From: an uncultured Gammaproteobacteria bacterium
GTDB lineage: Bacteria; Pseudomonadota; Gammaproteobacteria; Magnimaribacterales; Magnimaribacteraceae
Assembly: GCA_913045055.1 (NCBI GenBank)
Contig: CAJWPI010000003.1
Location: 16,329 to 80,328 of the forward strand
Direction of reading: 5' to 3'
DNA: 64,000 bases
This document shows positions 42,371-51,530 of the stretch, piece after piece. Both the position numbers and the translations under genes were made by a program. Every line of letters starts with the position of its first letter. Position 1 is the first letter of the stretch. A model generated the notes under the pieces. That model had not been told where the DNA came from and made no database searches. It saw only the letters and a list, made by a program, of their open reading frames with translations.

Positions 42371-44176
42371 TCATTCTAAAGAGAAGGCTAATAAGACATT
42401 GCCTGGAATTTGATCATGCCCGCCAAAACCTGAGTTAGTAAAAACCCAATCATCCACTATAACTGGTCCTGCTGCATCTATTGAACCTCCTTTAGCTTTT
42501 GTACTATACGCATTTACAGCTATAAAATCTTTTTTTGTATCAAAAGTCCACACTCGTTTCCCTTGAGTAGTATAAGCAAAAAATCTTCCATCTAGGGAAC
42601 CAGCAAAAATTACATCATTAGTAATTGAAATTGGCGCCGAAAAACCTAAAAGATTCTTTTCATTACATTCCTCACAGTCTTTTCTAAGTTCAATAGAAGA
42701 TACCCATAATAAATTTCCAGTTGAAATATCTAAGCTATAAAGTCCAGGTGAAGGTTTCATATCGTATAGCCCTTCATCTGAAGGAATTTCTCTATCAGAT
42801 ATACCCACAAATAAGGTATTTCCCTTAGTAGCCATTCCCCAATGTACTCCCCCAAGCTTCCCTCCTCGACCTAATCTTTTTGACCAAATCTTTTGTCCAT
42901 CCTTTGGATCAAAAGCATAGACCCAACCAGATTTTTGACCAGCTATTACTATTTCCTTGCCTTGATTGTCTTTTGTATAAATAACAGCTGCACCAAAGTC
43001 TAGATCAGGTCCATCTTCTTCTGGGCAGCTGGGATGAAGGGGGATCATACAAGCAAGATTAAAAGCATCTTTAGGGGTGGTCTGATGGGACCAAATTCTT
43101 TTACCTGTATCAAAATCTAAAGCAATAATAGCATCACTAAATTCTGATGCTGGTGATTGAAGACTTTGGGCTGTTCCAAAAAAGATTTTATTTCCTGAAC
43201 TATCTATTGTTGGAGTGGACCAAACAGCAGCTCCTGAGGGTGCAAACTTTTTTACCCTCGTAATTAAACGCTTCCCTATTAACTCAGCTTTAGGCAAAAC
43301 TCTGTGATTCCATATTAACTCTCCAGTATAAACATCTACTGCTACTACTGCCCCGCTGGTCTTGCAGCATTCATGAAAAGGATCAAGAGGCATAACAGTC
43401 TCTATTGTAGAAATAGGGATTATTAGTTTAGAGCCATATAAAACAGGTGATCCAGTAGAAAAATTAAATTCTTCAGAAGGTAAATCGGTTTTCCAGCGAA
43501 CTGATCCATCTAACAGGTTTAGAGAATAGACCGTTAAATAAGAGTCAATAAAATATAAAAAAGCGTTATTCAGTTTTACTAGAGGAGAGCTCCTTATGTC
43601 TCCTTCAGCTCGATAAGACCAATGAACACAGCCCGTTTTTTTATCAAGGGCATAAATAAACCCGGTAGAGGTGCCAATGATTAATAAATTTCCTATTACT
43701 ACCGGTGGAGAGCGAGACTCCAAGCCTTTCACATTAAAAACCCATCTTAGTTTTAAGTTACTTACATTTCTGCTATCTATATCTGAATCAGGCTGATATC
43801 TAGTGTTGGTATTCGTAACTCCCCAACTAGACCAGTGACTCTTGCCTAATACATCTTTTTTCTTTAGATCAAACTGGCATTCTTCAAACTGATCATCTAC
43901 CACAGCTTCACTAATAAAATCTGCAATAAGAAATTGCTCCTCTTGTGTAAGGTGGGCAGATTGTGATTTCATTTTTCCCCGTTGCATAACTGCTACTAAC
44001 CCTTGTTTAGTGTACCAAGACATTGATTCTAGAGATGGTGCTTGTATATTTGGGTCTAAATGACAATTGAGACAGTTACTCTCAACTAATTGTTTAGCAG
44101 ATTCATCTGAAAATACAAATGGGCAAGAGAAAAAACAAAACAGCAAACTCAAAGAGATTCTAAAAAAAGAGTGCAT
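42371..44176 (-). CDS. Exported PQQ-type beta-propeller dehydrogenase with N-terminal heme c
   Basis: A 601-residue protein with a signal peptide (MHSFFRISLSLLFCFFSCPFVFS), a heme c site (C35-x2-C38-H39, NCLNCHLD), then an eight-bladed quinoprotein-like propeller with WxF/Wx strands such as LKLRWVFNVKGLESRSPPVV, GFIYALDKKTGCVHWSYRA and IGTSTG repeats. It resembles polyvinyl-alcohol dehydrogenase-type quinohemoproteins, though with the cytochrome first. I start it at the ATG at 44176 for a normal signal peptide; an in-frame ATG at 44209 would overlap the TauE gene. Periplasmic alcohol oxidation is likely; substrate unknown. Confidence 0.8.
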   Translation of the reverse strand: MHSFFRISLSLLFCFFSCPFVFSDESAKQLVESNCLNCHLDPNIQAPSLESMSWYTKQGLVAVMQRGKMKSQSAHLTQEEQFLIADFISEAVVDDQFEECQFDLKKKDVLGKSHWSSWGVTNTNTRYQPDSDIDSRNVSNLKLRWVFNVKGLESRSPPVVIGNLLIIGTSTGFIYALDKKTGCVHWSYRAEGDIRSSPLVKLNNAFLYFIDSYLTVYSLNLLDGSVRWKTDLPSEEFNFSTGSPVLYGSKLIIPISTIETVMPLDPFHECCKTSGAVVAVDVYTGELIWNHRVLPKAELIGKRLITRVKKFAPSGAAVWSTPTIDSSGNKIFFGTAQSLQSPASEFSDAIIALDFDTGKRIWSHQTTPKDAFNLACMIPLHPSCPEEDGPDLDFGAAVIYTKDNQGKEIVIAGQKSGWVYAFDPKDGQKIWSKRLGRGGKLGGVHWGMATKGNTLFVGISDREIPSDEGLYDMKPSPGLYSLDISTGNLLWVSSIELRKDCEECNEKNLLGFSAPISITNDVIFAGSLDGRFFAYTTQGKRVWTFDTKKDFIAVNAYSTKAKGGSIDAAGPVIVDDWVFTNSGFGGHDQIPGNVLLAFSLE

Positions 44177-44186
44177 TATTTGATTG

Positions 44187-44942
44187 CTAATTGATAAATA
44201 ATAAAACACTTACACTTAAACCAACAAACACTATAAGTATATTTAATTTTTGGGAAGAGACTTTTCGGGCTATATAGCTTCCGCTATAACCTCCTAAGAC
44301 AGAAAAAAACATCATACCTAAAGCTAAAGGCCAGTGTATTAACTCTGCTAAAGAAAAAGCAATAACTGAAATGGATGTTAAAAGTAATGAGAATAGAGAT
44401 TTAAGTGCAAGCATTTGCTTAAGATTTTGATTCCCACTCATTGAAAATATTGCCATTAAAGCAATCCCCAATCCTCCATTAAAGTAACCTCCATAACCAC
44501 TCACAGCAAAAACCCCAACTCGTTCTAGAAATGAGTTTTTTGATGCACTTTCTTTAAACTTAGTTATTCTAGGTCCTGATATAAAGAGAAAAGTGGCTAG
44601 AAGGATTAGAAAAGGAGCTAACTCTCGAAATAATTTGTCTGAAGTATTAATTAACGCATATGAACCAATAATAGCCCCTACAACAACTATAGACATTAAG
44701 ATAGCTAGCTGTCTCTTATTAATTGAATCTAAAGAATTTCTTAACCCGAAAACTGTCCCAAGATACCCTGGTAAGAGTACTGATGCATTAGTTGCGTTAG
44801 CACTTACTGGAGGTAAGCCTACATAGAGCAAAGCTGGTAAAGTAAAGAAGGTGCCACCCCCAGCCAAGGCATTTAACAGTCCAGCAAAGAAAGATGCTAT
44901 TCCTAGAATGATGTATGTTGGTATTGTGAGAACTTCTAGCAT
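44187..44942 (-). CDS. TauE/SafE-family membrane exporter
   Basis: A 251-residue integral membrane protein of about eight helices. It shows the duplicated family pattern: IASFFAGLLNALAGGGTFFTLPALLYVGLPPVSANATN at the start and VFAVSGYGGYFNGGLGIALMAIFSMSG in the second half. The family moves sulfite, sulfonates or organic anions, with few members proven. It is in a minus unit between DUF885 (25 nt) and the quinoprotein gene, and could export or import that enzyme's product. The substrate is unknown. Confidence 0.82.
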   Translation of the reverse strand: MLEVLTIPTYIILGIASFFAGLLNALAGGGTFFTLPALLYVGLPPVSANATNASVLLPGYLGTVFGLRNSLDSINKRQLAILMSIVVVGAIIGSYALINTSDKLFRELAPFLILLATFLFISGPRITKFKESASKNSFLERVGVFAVSGYGGYFNGGLGIALMAIFSMSGNQNLKQMLALKSLFSLLLTSISVIAFSLAELIHWPLALGMMFFSVLGGYSGSYIARKVSSQKLNILIVFVGLSVSVLLFIN

Positions 44943-44967
44943 AGAAAGAAGTAAAACTGCAAAAAGA

Positions 44968-46785
44968 TTATTTGAGGTTATTAATCATATCTTCTACAAA
45001 ATCCTCGACTATGAACAACGGGGGCTCTCCATTGTCTAAAACTGCAGAATGGAAAGATCTTATATCAAATTTATTTCCTAATTCTTTCTTTGCTCTTTCA
45101 CGTAACTCAAGAATCTTTAACATTCCAACTTTATAACTACATGCCTGGCCGGGCCAAACAATATATCTTTCTATCTCCGTTACCACTTCGGTGTCTGACA
45201 TACCGGTGATACTCTTCATATAACTCATTGCCTCTTCTCTTGTCCATCTTTTGTAATGAATACCAGTATCAACAACCAGCCTAACAGCTCTAAACAATTC
45301 ACTTTGTAAAACGCCAAGTTCATCATATAGATTTTCAGCTAACCCTGCTTCAACTGCTAGCTTTTCAGAATAAAGCGCCCACCCTTCTCCAAATGCAGAA
45401 GTGTAATAACCAAACTTCCTGTAAAGAGACAAGGTGTCATTTTCTAGACTTAAAGCATTTTGAAGGTGATGACCAGGTATAGCTTCATGAAAAGCTAAAG
45501 TTCTCATACTATAAGTGGGAGTTTGTTTTATATCAAAAAGATTAGCATAAAAAACTCCGGGTCTGGAACCATCTAAAGCAGGAGACATATAGTAACCTCC
45601 TGCTTGATTTTCTTCTGAATATTCAGGAACAGCTCTAACCTCAACCTTAGCTTTTGGTAAAGCAAAAAAGTAGTCTTTCATTACCTTCTCTGTCTCTTTT
45701 ACTATCTCTGTATAATCTCTAACTACTATATCCTTTCTATCTGGTGTATCAGGGTATAAGAATTGGGGATCTTCGTTCATTTGGTTCATTAATTCACCAA
45801 CACTCAGTTCTTCTGTGTAGCCTAAAGAATTTAGTATTTGCCTCATTCTTAAAGTAATTCTTGCTACTTCACTAAGACCAATCCTATGTATATCTTCAGC
45901 ACTATAATCAGTTGTGGTATAGGATCTGAGTCTTAATGCGTAATATTTATCTCCATCTGGTAATGACCATACACCATGGAGTTTGTTTGCATTCGGAAGC
46001 GTTTCTTCCATAAATAATAGCAAACTCTTGAAGGCTGGATTGACGCTCTCTTTTATAGCTAGTTGGACTTCCTTGTATAAATTATTTTTATCTTCAAGGT
46101 CAACTTCAAGTTCTTCAACTTTTCTAAGAAAAACCGTAAATAAAGGATTCTCTTCGTTAGGGTAATTTAGAAATTCATTTAATTGTCTTATTACATGATT
46201 GAAAACAAATTCTGGAGGAAAAATATTTTGTTTTCTTTGTTCATTAAGAATCTCTAGATTTGCTTCAAATACTTCATCAAAAAGATTTAGTCGATCAATG
46301 TAATATTTAGCTTCTGAGATATTTCTTATAGGATGAATGTCAGTCATGAATTCAACTATATTTAAATGAAGACCCCCTATTTGGTTGATGGGATAGCTAT
46401 GAAAAGGGAAAAGCTCTTCCTCTTGGATTGTGTTTTCTAGAGAAAAAAGAGCAATTCTTTGTGTAACTTGCTGGTCTTTAGAAAGTTTTAGAGAATCATA
46501 AGATTCTATCATTGCTTTCCTTTCTTTAGCTTTCATCAGATCGATTGATATTTCTTCTAAATCTGTGATAGACAATTTTGAAAGATGTCCTGTTGCCCAA
46601 TTAAACCTATCGACGATACCTAAATAAGTTAGACCCTCTGGAGTATCAGAAAAATCTATTATTAAATTTTTAGCTAGATAATGATCAATTGAGAAAGGTT
46701 TCATATAAAATAAATTAGTTAAATACATCACTCCAAACAAGCAAATTATTCCAAATAAATAGGCTATGTACCGCAATATTCTCAT
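44968..46785 (-). CDS. DUF885 family protein (putative membrane-anchored metallopeptidase)
   Basis: A 605-residue protein with one N-terminal anchor (YIAYLFGIICLFGVMYLTNLFY) and a long helical body. The signature LAFHEAIPGHHLQNALSLE resembles a zinc-peptidase HExxxGHH helix, and AFGEGWALYSEKLAVEAG follows with the candidate third ligand Glu. DUF885 proteins are likely peptidases, with few tested. It lies 9 nt after malate synthase G in the same direction. Substrate not known. Confidence 0.82.
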   Translation of the reverse strand: MRILRYIAYLFGIICLFGVMYLTNLFYMKPFSIDHYLAKNLIIDFSDTPEGLTYLGIVDRFNWATGHLSKLSITDLEEISIDLMKAKERKAMIESYDSLKLSKDQQVTQRIALFSLENTIQEEELFPFHSYPINQIGGLHLNIVEFMTDIHPIRNISEAKYYIDRLNLFDEVFEANLEILNEQRKQNIFPPEFVFNHVIRQLNEFLNYPNEENPLFTVFLRKVEELEVDLEDKNNLYKEVQLAIKESVNPAFKSLLLFMEETLPNANKLHGVWSLPDGDKYYALRLRSYTTTDYSAEDIHRIGLSEVARITLRMRQILNSLGYTEELSVGELMNQMNEDPQFLYPDTPDRKDIVVRDYTEIVKETEKVMKDYFFALPKAKVEVRAVPEYSEENQAGGYYMSPALDGSRPGVFYANLFDIKQTPTYSMRTLAFHEAIPGHHLQNALSLENDTLSLYRKFGYYTSAFGEGWALYSEKLAVEAGLAENLYDELGVLQSELFRAVRLVVDTGIHYKRWTREEAMSYMKSITGMSDTEVVTEIERYIVWPGQACSYKVGMLKILELRERAKKELGNKFDIRSFHSAVLDNGEPPLFIVEDFVEDMINNLK

Positions 46786-46794
46786 CCTTCTAAC

Positions 46795-48960
46795 TTACTC
46801 CTTAAATTCTAAACGTTTGGCATGCAAAATAGGTTCAGTATACCCGCTAGGTTGAACCCTGCCTTGCAAAACCAGAGAACAAGCTGCAGAAAAAGCAAGT
46901 CCAGAATAATCTGGAGCCATATTGTTATATTCAGGGTCTCCTGCATTCTGCTTATCAACCACTATCGCCATGCGTTTCATGGTTTCAATTATTTGTTCTT
47001 CAGAACAAATACCATGATGTAACCAGTTAGCCATATGTTGACTTGATATTCTGCAAGTAGCTCTATCTTCCATTAAACCTATGTTGTTGATATCAAGAAC
47101 TTTTGAACACCCTACTCCTTGATCAATCCATCGAACTACATAACCCAATATGCCTTGAGCGTTATTATCCAGTTCATTCTGAATTTCTTGTTTTGTTAAG
47201 CTTCTACCTTTTTCTAAGATTGGGATAGACAGCAAGTTATTAATGTCTACTCTAGGTCTGGTGCTTAATAATTCTTGCTGTTCTGATACTGATACCTGGT
47301 GATAATGCATAACATGCAGGGTGGCTGCAGTGGGAGAAGGAACCCAAGCGCAATTAGCTCCTGCTTCAGGATGCATAGTTTTAGTTTGCAACATTTCTAA
47401 CATTTCATCTGGCATGGCCCACATCCCTTTTCCTATTTGAGCTTGCCCTTTAAAGCCGGTAAGCAAACCGTTGTCTACATTCCAGTCTTCATAAGCATTT
47501 ATCCAGGGTTGTTGTTTCATCTCAGCTTTGGGTACCATCGGACCAGCTTCCATACAAGTATGAATCTCGTCTCCAGTTCTATCTAGAAATCCTGTATTAA
47601 TGAAAATTACCCTTTCCTTAGCTTCCCTTATACATTCCTTGAGATTGAGAGTAGTTCTTCTTTCTTCATCCATGATACCTACCTTTACTGATAGAGGTTT
47701 AATATCTAGAGCCTTTTCAATAGAAGAAAATAAGTCACAAGTAAATTTAATCTCTTCAGGACCATGCATTTTAGGTTTAACAATATAAACACTACCAGCC
47801 CTAGAGTTCCTATGTTTGTTAGCATTATTTAGGTCATGTTTAGCAATACAGATGGTGAACATTGCATCCAGAATACCTTCAGGCACTTCATTACCTTTAC
47901 CATCAATGACAGCAGAATTAGTCATTAAATGTCCTACATTCCTGACTAACATTAAGCTTCTCCCAGGCAGAAAGAAAGAATCCCCTTTATTATCTAGATA
48001 TTCTCTATCAGGGTTTAATTCTCTAGTCATCTCTGATCCACCCTTGAGAAAGGTTTCTGTTAAATCTCCCTTCATGAGTCCTAACCAATTTCTATAAACT
48101 AAAGTCTTATCTTCAGCATCTACAGCTGCAACAGAATCTTCACAATCTTGAATAGTTGTCACTGCAGACTCCATTAATATATCCTTAATTCCAGCTGGAT
48201 CATCTTTACCAACGGAATCATTTCTATCAATCTGTATTTCTATATGTAGATCATTATGTTTTAAAAGAACAGATTTCGGGTTGTCTGTAGAACCTTGGTA
48301 ACCTATAAATTGATCTGGATTCTTCAAAGAGGTTTTCTTCTGATCAGCAGTAGTAAGTTGAAGTGCATTATTTTCTATATTGAAACCGGTTATATCCTTA
48401 AATTTTTGGTCTAAAAGAGGAGTGGTATCGTCGAGGAAATTTTTAGAGAATTGTATAACCTTTTCTCCGCGTACAGGATTGTAAGCTCCTCCTTTTTCGC
48501 TTCCACTGTCTTCTGAAATAACATCAGTTCCATAAAGAGCATCATATAAACTTCCCCATCGAGCGTTAGCAGCATTAAGAGCAAATCTGGCATTCGTAAC
48601 AGGAACAACAAGTTGGGGTCCTGCTATATTAGAGATTTCTGGATCAACTCTACTAGTACGAATTTTAAAGTCCTCCCCTTCAATGAGTAAATATCCAATA
48701 TCTTTAAGGAAATCCTTATAAACTTCTAGATCAAAAGAATTCTCTCTATTCTCTATATGCCACTGATCTATCTTTGTTTGAATATCTTCCCTTTTTCTTA
48801 TCAGCGCATTATTTCTGGGAAGAAATTCTTCGAATATAGCTTGAAATGAAGCCCAGAAATCTGATGGTTCTATATCTAATCCATCTAGTATTTCATTTTT
48901 TAAAAGATCATCTAACTCAGATGCAATCTGAAGACCTCCATGCTTTACTCTTTCTATCAT
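46795..48960 (-). CDS. glcB: Malate synthase G
   Basis: A 721-residue protein of the GlcB type: N-terminal [40 protein letters not shown], the catalytic-barrel segments [68 protein letters not shown], and [34 protein letters not shown]. Length matches the G isoform (about 720), not the A form. It condenses glyoxylate with acetyl-CoA to malate, the second step of glyoxylate use; isocitrate lyase is not in the window. The ATG comes only 19 nt after the 3' end of a tRNA-Gly, with AAGG and GTAGG upstream. Confidence 0.95.
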   Translation of the reverse strand: MIERVKHGGLQIASELDDLLKNEILDGLDIEPSDFWASFQAIFEEFLPRNNALIRKREDIQTKIDQWHIENRENSFDLEVYKDFLKDIGYLLIEGEDFKIRTSRVDPEISNIAGPQLVVPVTNARFALNAANARWGSLYDALYGTDVISEDSGSEKGGAYNPVRGEKVIQFSKNFLDDTTPLLDQKFKDITGFNIENNALQLTTADQKKTSLKNPDQFIGYQGSTDNPKSVLLKHNDLHIEIQIDRNDSVGKDDPAGIKDILMESAVTTIQDCEDSVAAVDAEDKTLVYRNWLGLMKGDLTETFLKGGSEMTRELNPDREYLDNKGDSFFLPGRSLMLVRNVGHLMTNSAVIDGKGNEVPEGILDAMFTICIAKHDLNNANKHRNSRAGSVYIVKPKMHGPEEIKFTCDLFSSIEKALDIKPLSVKVGIMDEERRTTLNLKECIREAKERVIFINTGFLDRTGDEIHTCMEAGPMVPKAEMKQQPWINAYEDWNVDNGLLTGFKGQAQIGKGMWAMPDEMLEMLQTKTMHPEAGANCAWVPSPTAATLHVMHYHQVSVSEQQELLSTRPRVDINNLLSIPILEKGRSLTKQEIQNELDNNAQGILGYVVRWIDQGVGCSKVLDINNIGLMEDRATCRISSQHMANWLHHGICSEEQIIETMKRMAIVVDKQNAGDPEYNNMAPDYSGLAFSAACSLVLQGRVQPSGYTEPILHAKRLEFKE

Positions 48961-48979
48961 AGTCCTACCTTAACGAGAA

Positions 48980-49055
48980 TGGAGCGGGAAACCGGGTTCG
49001 AACCGGCGACCTTTTGCTTGGCAAGCAAACGCTCTACCAACTGAGCTATTCCCGC
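48980..49055 (-). tRNA. tRNA-Gly (anticodon GCC)
   Basis: A 76-nt cloverleaf with an encoded 3' CCA. The acceptor stem GCGGGAA pairs with TTCCCGC, the D-stem is GCTC/GAGC, the anticodon stem TTTGC/GCAAA encloses TTGCCAA with GCC at 49022-49020, and the T-arm GCCGG-TTCGAAC-CCGGT is complete apart from one G-T. It is upstream of, and in the same direction as, malate synthase G. Confidence 0.97.
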
Positions 49056-49069
49056 TAAATTTCTTTAAA

Positions 49070-49082
49070 GGCGCTTATTATA
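49070..49082 (-). promoter_or_regulatory. -10 box and GC-rich discriminator of the tRNA-Gly promoter
   Basis: On the minus strand TATAAT (49082-49077) is followed by AAGCGCC, a GC-rich discriminator as in stable-RNA promoters under growth-rate control. The -35 is weak. Transcription would start about 15 nt before the tRNA. Confidence 0.55.
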
Positions 49083-49120
49083 GACATTTTTTACTGTAGT
49101 TCTCCCGAAATGTACAAGAT

Positions 49121-50446
49121 TTAATTAGTATTGCTTAGGTTTAATTTAGTTACAGATTCCCTGTAACGAGATAAAGAAAACCAAAAGAATAAAGCTGAGA
49201 TAGGAAGCACTATAGTCGCAGTCAGAGAAAGAGAGAAACTGAGTTTACTGGGATCTTGGAAAATAAAATCTGTAAAAAAAGCTGTTAACTGCGGTCCTAA
49301 ACTCAATCCAAAAGCCATCATTAAAAAAGCATACACAGCAGCCATTTGTCCTTTTACTCTAGAACTACTAACTCCACTTACAGCTAAAAGTCCTAATGGA
49401 GCAAAGGAACTAATGAAGAAAAGATAAAAAGCTATCAAAATCCATGAAATAGACAATGAATTAATTAGTGGGATAAGTGCAATTGGTGGAAGTGCCATGA
49501 TTGATGAAAACAAGGCAACTCTTATTGGAGCATCTATATAACCCTTATTACGTAGATAATCTACCATTGCTCCAGCTCCAATTGTTCCTAATATTGAACT
49601 AGACATGGTAATCAGCCCTAAAACAACACCTATTTCAGAAAGAGAAAGACTATAAGTTCTTAACATCATTGTAGGGGCCCAAAAAGTAAAGGAATAAAAA
49701 ATTAGGGCCATAAAGATTAATCCTCCAAACATTGGAATTAAAGTTTTCTTATGACTGGCTATATGTGGAAAAACTGTCTTTACCTCTTCTTTTTTATTAT
49801 TAAAAGTAACTGGAAGTCTTCGGGTTGGTTCAAACATAGCAAAAGCGGCTAGTGCAATTATTAGCCCTGGTATTCCAACAACCATAAAAGTTGCTTGCCA
49901 AGGTTTTAAATGTCCTAAAATGGGAAAAGTGAGCCCTCCTATTTGTGTAAGATAATCTATCAGGAAACCTCCTCCAAGAAGGGTGATGCCAATTCCTATA
50001 TATACTCCTGAAGTAATAATACCCATAGGTTTGCCTTGTTTATTTTCTGGAAAATAGTCACTAACCAAAGAAACACTTGTTGGAGCCATTACAGCCTCTC
50101 CAACAGCAACTCCAACCCTTGCTCCGAATAATTTAAGAAAGGAATCAGCCAAACCAGATAGAGCTGTCATGAAGGACCATACCAAAATACCTGAACCAAG
50201 AATAAAAGTTCTATTTACCCTATCTACTGCATAACCAATAGGTAAAGCCATAACGGCGTAAAAAACTGAAAAGGCTGCCCCTCCAAGAAGAGCAATTTGA
50301 GAATCAGAAAGACCAAAATCTGCTTTTATGGGTTCTATTAGCATGGCAGGAATCTGCCTATCTATAAAAGCAAACACTTGTGCTAGGGTCATTATTCCTA
50401 CCCCGTAGTATCCAAGCTTTAATGAGGGGTAATTACTTTTTTTCAT
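49121..50446 (-). CDS. MFS transporter, Spinster-like group
   Basis: A 441-residue carrier of 12 predicted helices. The opening YYGVGIMTLAQVFAFIDRQIPAMLIEPIKADFGLSDSQIALLGGAAFSVFYAVMALPIGYAVDRVNR has the family's FIDRQI and the loop 2-3 D-R motif; GARVGVAVGEAVMAPTSVSLVSDYFP is the helix-4/5 region. Spinster-like carriers move lipids, sphingosine phosphate or organic acids. The gene ends just before the tRNA-Gly promoter region (64 nt). No signal for the substrate. Confidence 0.85.
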   Translation of the reverse strand: MKKSNYPSLKLGYYGVGIMTLAQVFAFIDRQIPAMLIEPIKADFGLSDSQIALLGGAAFSVFYAVMALPIGYAVDRVNRTFILGSGILVWSFMTALSGLADSFLKLFGARVGVAVGEAVMAPTSVSLVSDYFPENKQGKPMGIITSGVYIGIGITLLGGGFLIDYLTQIGGLTFPILGHLKPWQATFMVVGIPGLIIALAAFAMFEPTRRLPVTFNNKKEEVKTVFPHIASHKKTLIPMFGGLIFMALIFYSFTFWAPTMMLRTYSLSLSEIGVVLGLITMSSSILGTIGAGAMVDYLRNKGYIDAPIRVALFSSIMALPPIALIPLINSLSISWILIAFYLFFISSFAPLGLLAVSGVSSSRVKGQMAAVYAFLMMAFGLSLGPQLTAFFTDFIFQDPSKLSFSLSLTATIVLPISALFFWFSLSRYRESVTKLNLSNTN

Positions 50447-50511
50447 AAATCACTGGGAAATTGTATGATAAAGCGAATAATAACTTGATATAGAATTTAT
50501 ACTCAAGAAAG

Positions 50512-50850
50512 ATGAAAAGAATATATGCCGCTTTTAAATATGCGCTTCAAGGTTTAAAGCATGCCCTAAAATCTGAGTTTGCTTTTCAAGTGGAGTTTAT
50601 TTTAAGTGTATTCCTAATACCATTTGCTTTTGTTATCGGACAAAATAGCTTAGAAGTAGTTTTTCTTGTAGCTAGCACCCTACTTATCTTGATTGTAGAG
50701 TTATTGAATACCTCGATAGAAACAACCCTAAATAGGATTGGCCAAGAAGATAATGATATTACAAAAATTGCAAAAGATTTGGCCTCTGGAAGTGTATTGT
50801 TGGCTCTTGTTCTTTGGATCTTTGTTTGGAGTATGATCGTAATTTTTTAG
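50512..50850 (+). CDS. dgkA: Diacylglycerol kinase (DgkA)
   Basis: A 112-residue protein with three membrane helices and the DgkA signature VELLNTSIETTLNRIG plus ARLE-type N-terminal ALKSEFAFQVEFIL. It phosphorylates diacylglycerol from membrane turnover back to phosphatidate at the inner membrane. It starts ATG after an AAGAAAG stretch and is followed, 34 nt on, by folE in the same direction, though a separate promoter lies between. Confidence 0.92.
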   Translation: MKRIYAAFKYALQGLKHALKSEFAFQVEFILSVFLIPFAFVIGQNSLEVVFLVASTLLILIVELLNTSIETTLNRIGQEDNDITKIAKDLASGSVLLALVLWIFVWSMIVIF

Positions 50851-50869
50851 GTAATTCCTTAAGAATCTG

Positions 50870-50875
50870 TATAAT
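50870..50875 (+). promoter_or_regulatory. -10 box upstream of folE
   Basis: A consensus TATAAT at 50870-50875 within the 34-nt dgkA-folE gap, followed by CCGCTT. No good -35 was found. The start of transcription would fall near 50882, only a few nt before the first TTG of folE. Confidence 0.45.
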
Positions 50876-50884
50876 CCGCTTCGT

Positions 50885-51514
50885 TTGCAAAAAGATAAGC
50901 TATTGAAAACACAAAAAACAGCAAAAAGAAAGATTGCAAAAGTTTTCTCAAAACCTTCTAGAAAAGAAGCTGAGAAAGCTGTAGAGACTCTTATTAAGTG
51001 GGCAGGAGATAACCCGAAACGAGAAGGTCTGTTAGAAACTCCCCAAAGAGTTATCAATTCTTACCAAGAATTTTTTGCAGGATATTTAATGAACCCTGAT
51101 GAAATCTTGTCAAAAACATTTGAAGAGGTCGAGGGTTACGATGAAATGGTTATAGTTAAAGATATAAGGGTAGAATCACATTGCGAACATCATATGGTAC
51201 CTATTCTTGGAAGCGCTCATGTGGCTTATATTCCAAATAAAAGGATAGTTGGCCTTAGCAAATTAGCAAGAGTAGTTGATGTCTATTCAAAAAGGCTACA
51301 AGTTCAAGAAAAGATGACAGCTCAAATAGCTGAAACTATTGATAGAGCATTAAAACCTAGAGGTGTGGCTGTTGTAATAGAAGCTGCTCACCAGTGCATG
51401 AGTACAAGAGGAACCCATAAAACTGAAACAACAACTGTTACTAGCCAAATGATAGGAGTATTCCAAAAGAATGAGAAGACTCGTGCTGAATTTATGAATC
51501 TTATTAGAAGTTAA
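50885..51514 (+). CDS. folE: GTP cyclohydrolase I
   Basis: A 209-residue type IA enzyme with ETLIKWAGDNPKREGLLETPQRV, the Zn/active-site VESHCEHHMVPILGSAHVAYIP, and QCMSTRGTHKTETTTVTSQM. It converts GTP to dihydroneopterin triphosphate, the first step to folate. No ATG precedes the conserved core: the frame begins with TTG at 50885, or more usually would start at TTG 50903, which leaves MKTQKTAKRKIAK; neither has a good Shine-Dalgarno site. The basic N-terminal tail is longer than in most homologues. Assignment secure, start uncertain. Confidence 0.92.
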   Translation: MQKDKLLKTQKTAKRKIAKVFSKPSRKEAEKAVETLIKWAGDNPKREGLLETPQRVINSYQEFFAGYLMNPDEILSKTFEEVEGYDEMVIVKDIRVESHCEHHMVPILGSAHVAYIPNKRIVGLSKLARVVDVYSKRLQVQEKMTAQIAETIDRALKPRGVAVVIEAAHQCMSTRGTHKTETTTVTSQMIGVFQKNEKTRAEFMNLIRS

Positions 51515-51530
51515 TCAAGATTCTTAAAAA

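Noticed and set aside
47816..48097. Open frames antisense to malate synthase and to other large genes (for example 7063-7314, 11782-11988, 40041-40364)
   Set aside because: They mirror conserved coding sequence on the other strand, lack ribosome-binding sites and have no recognisable product.
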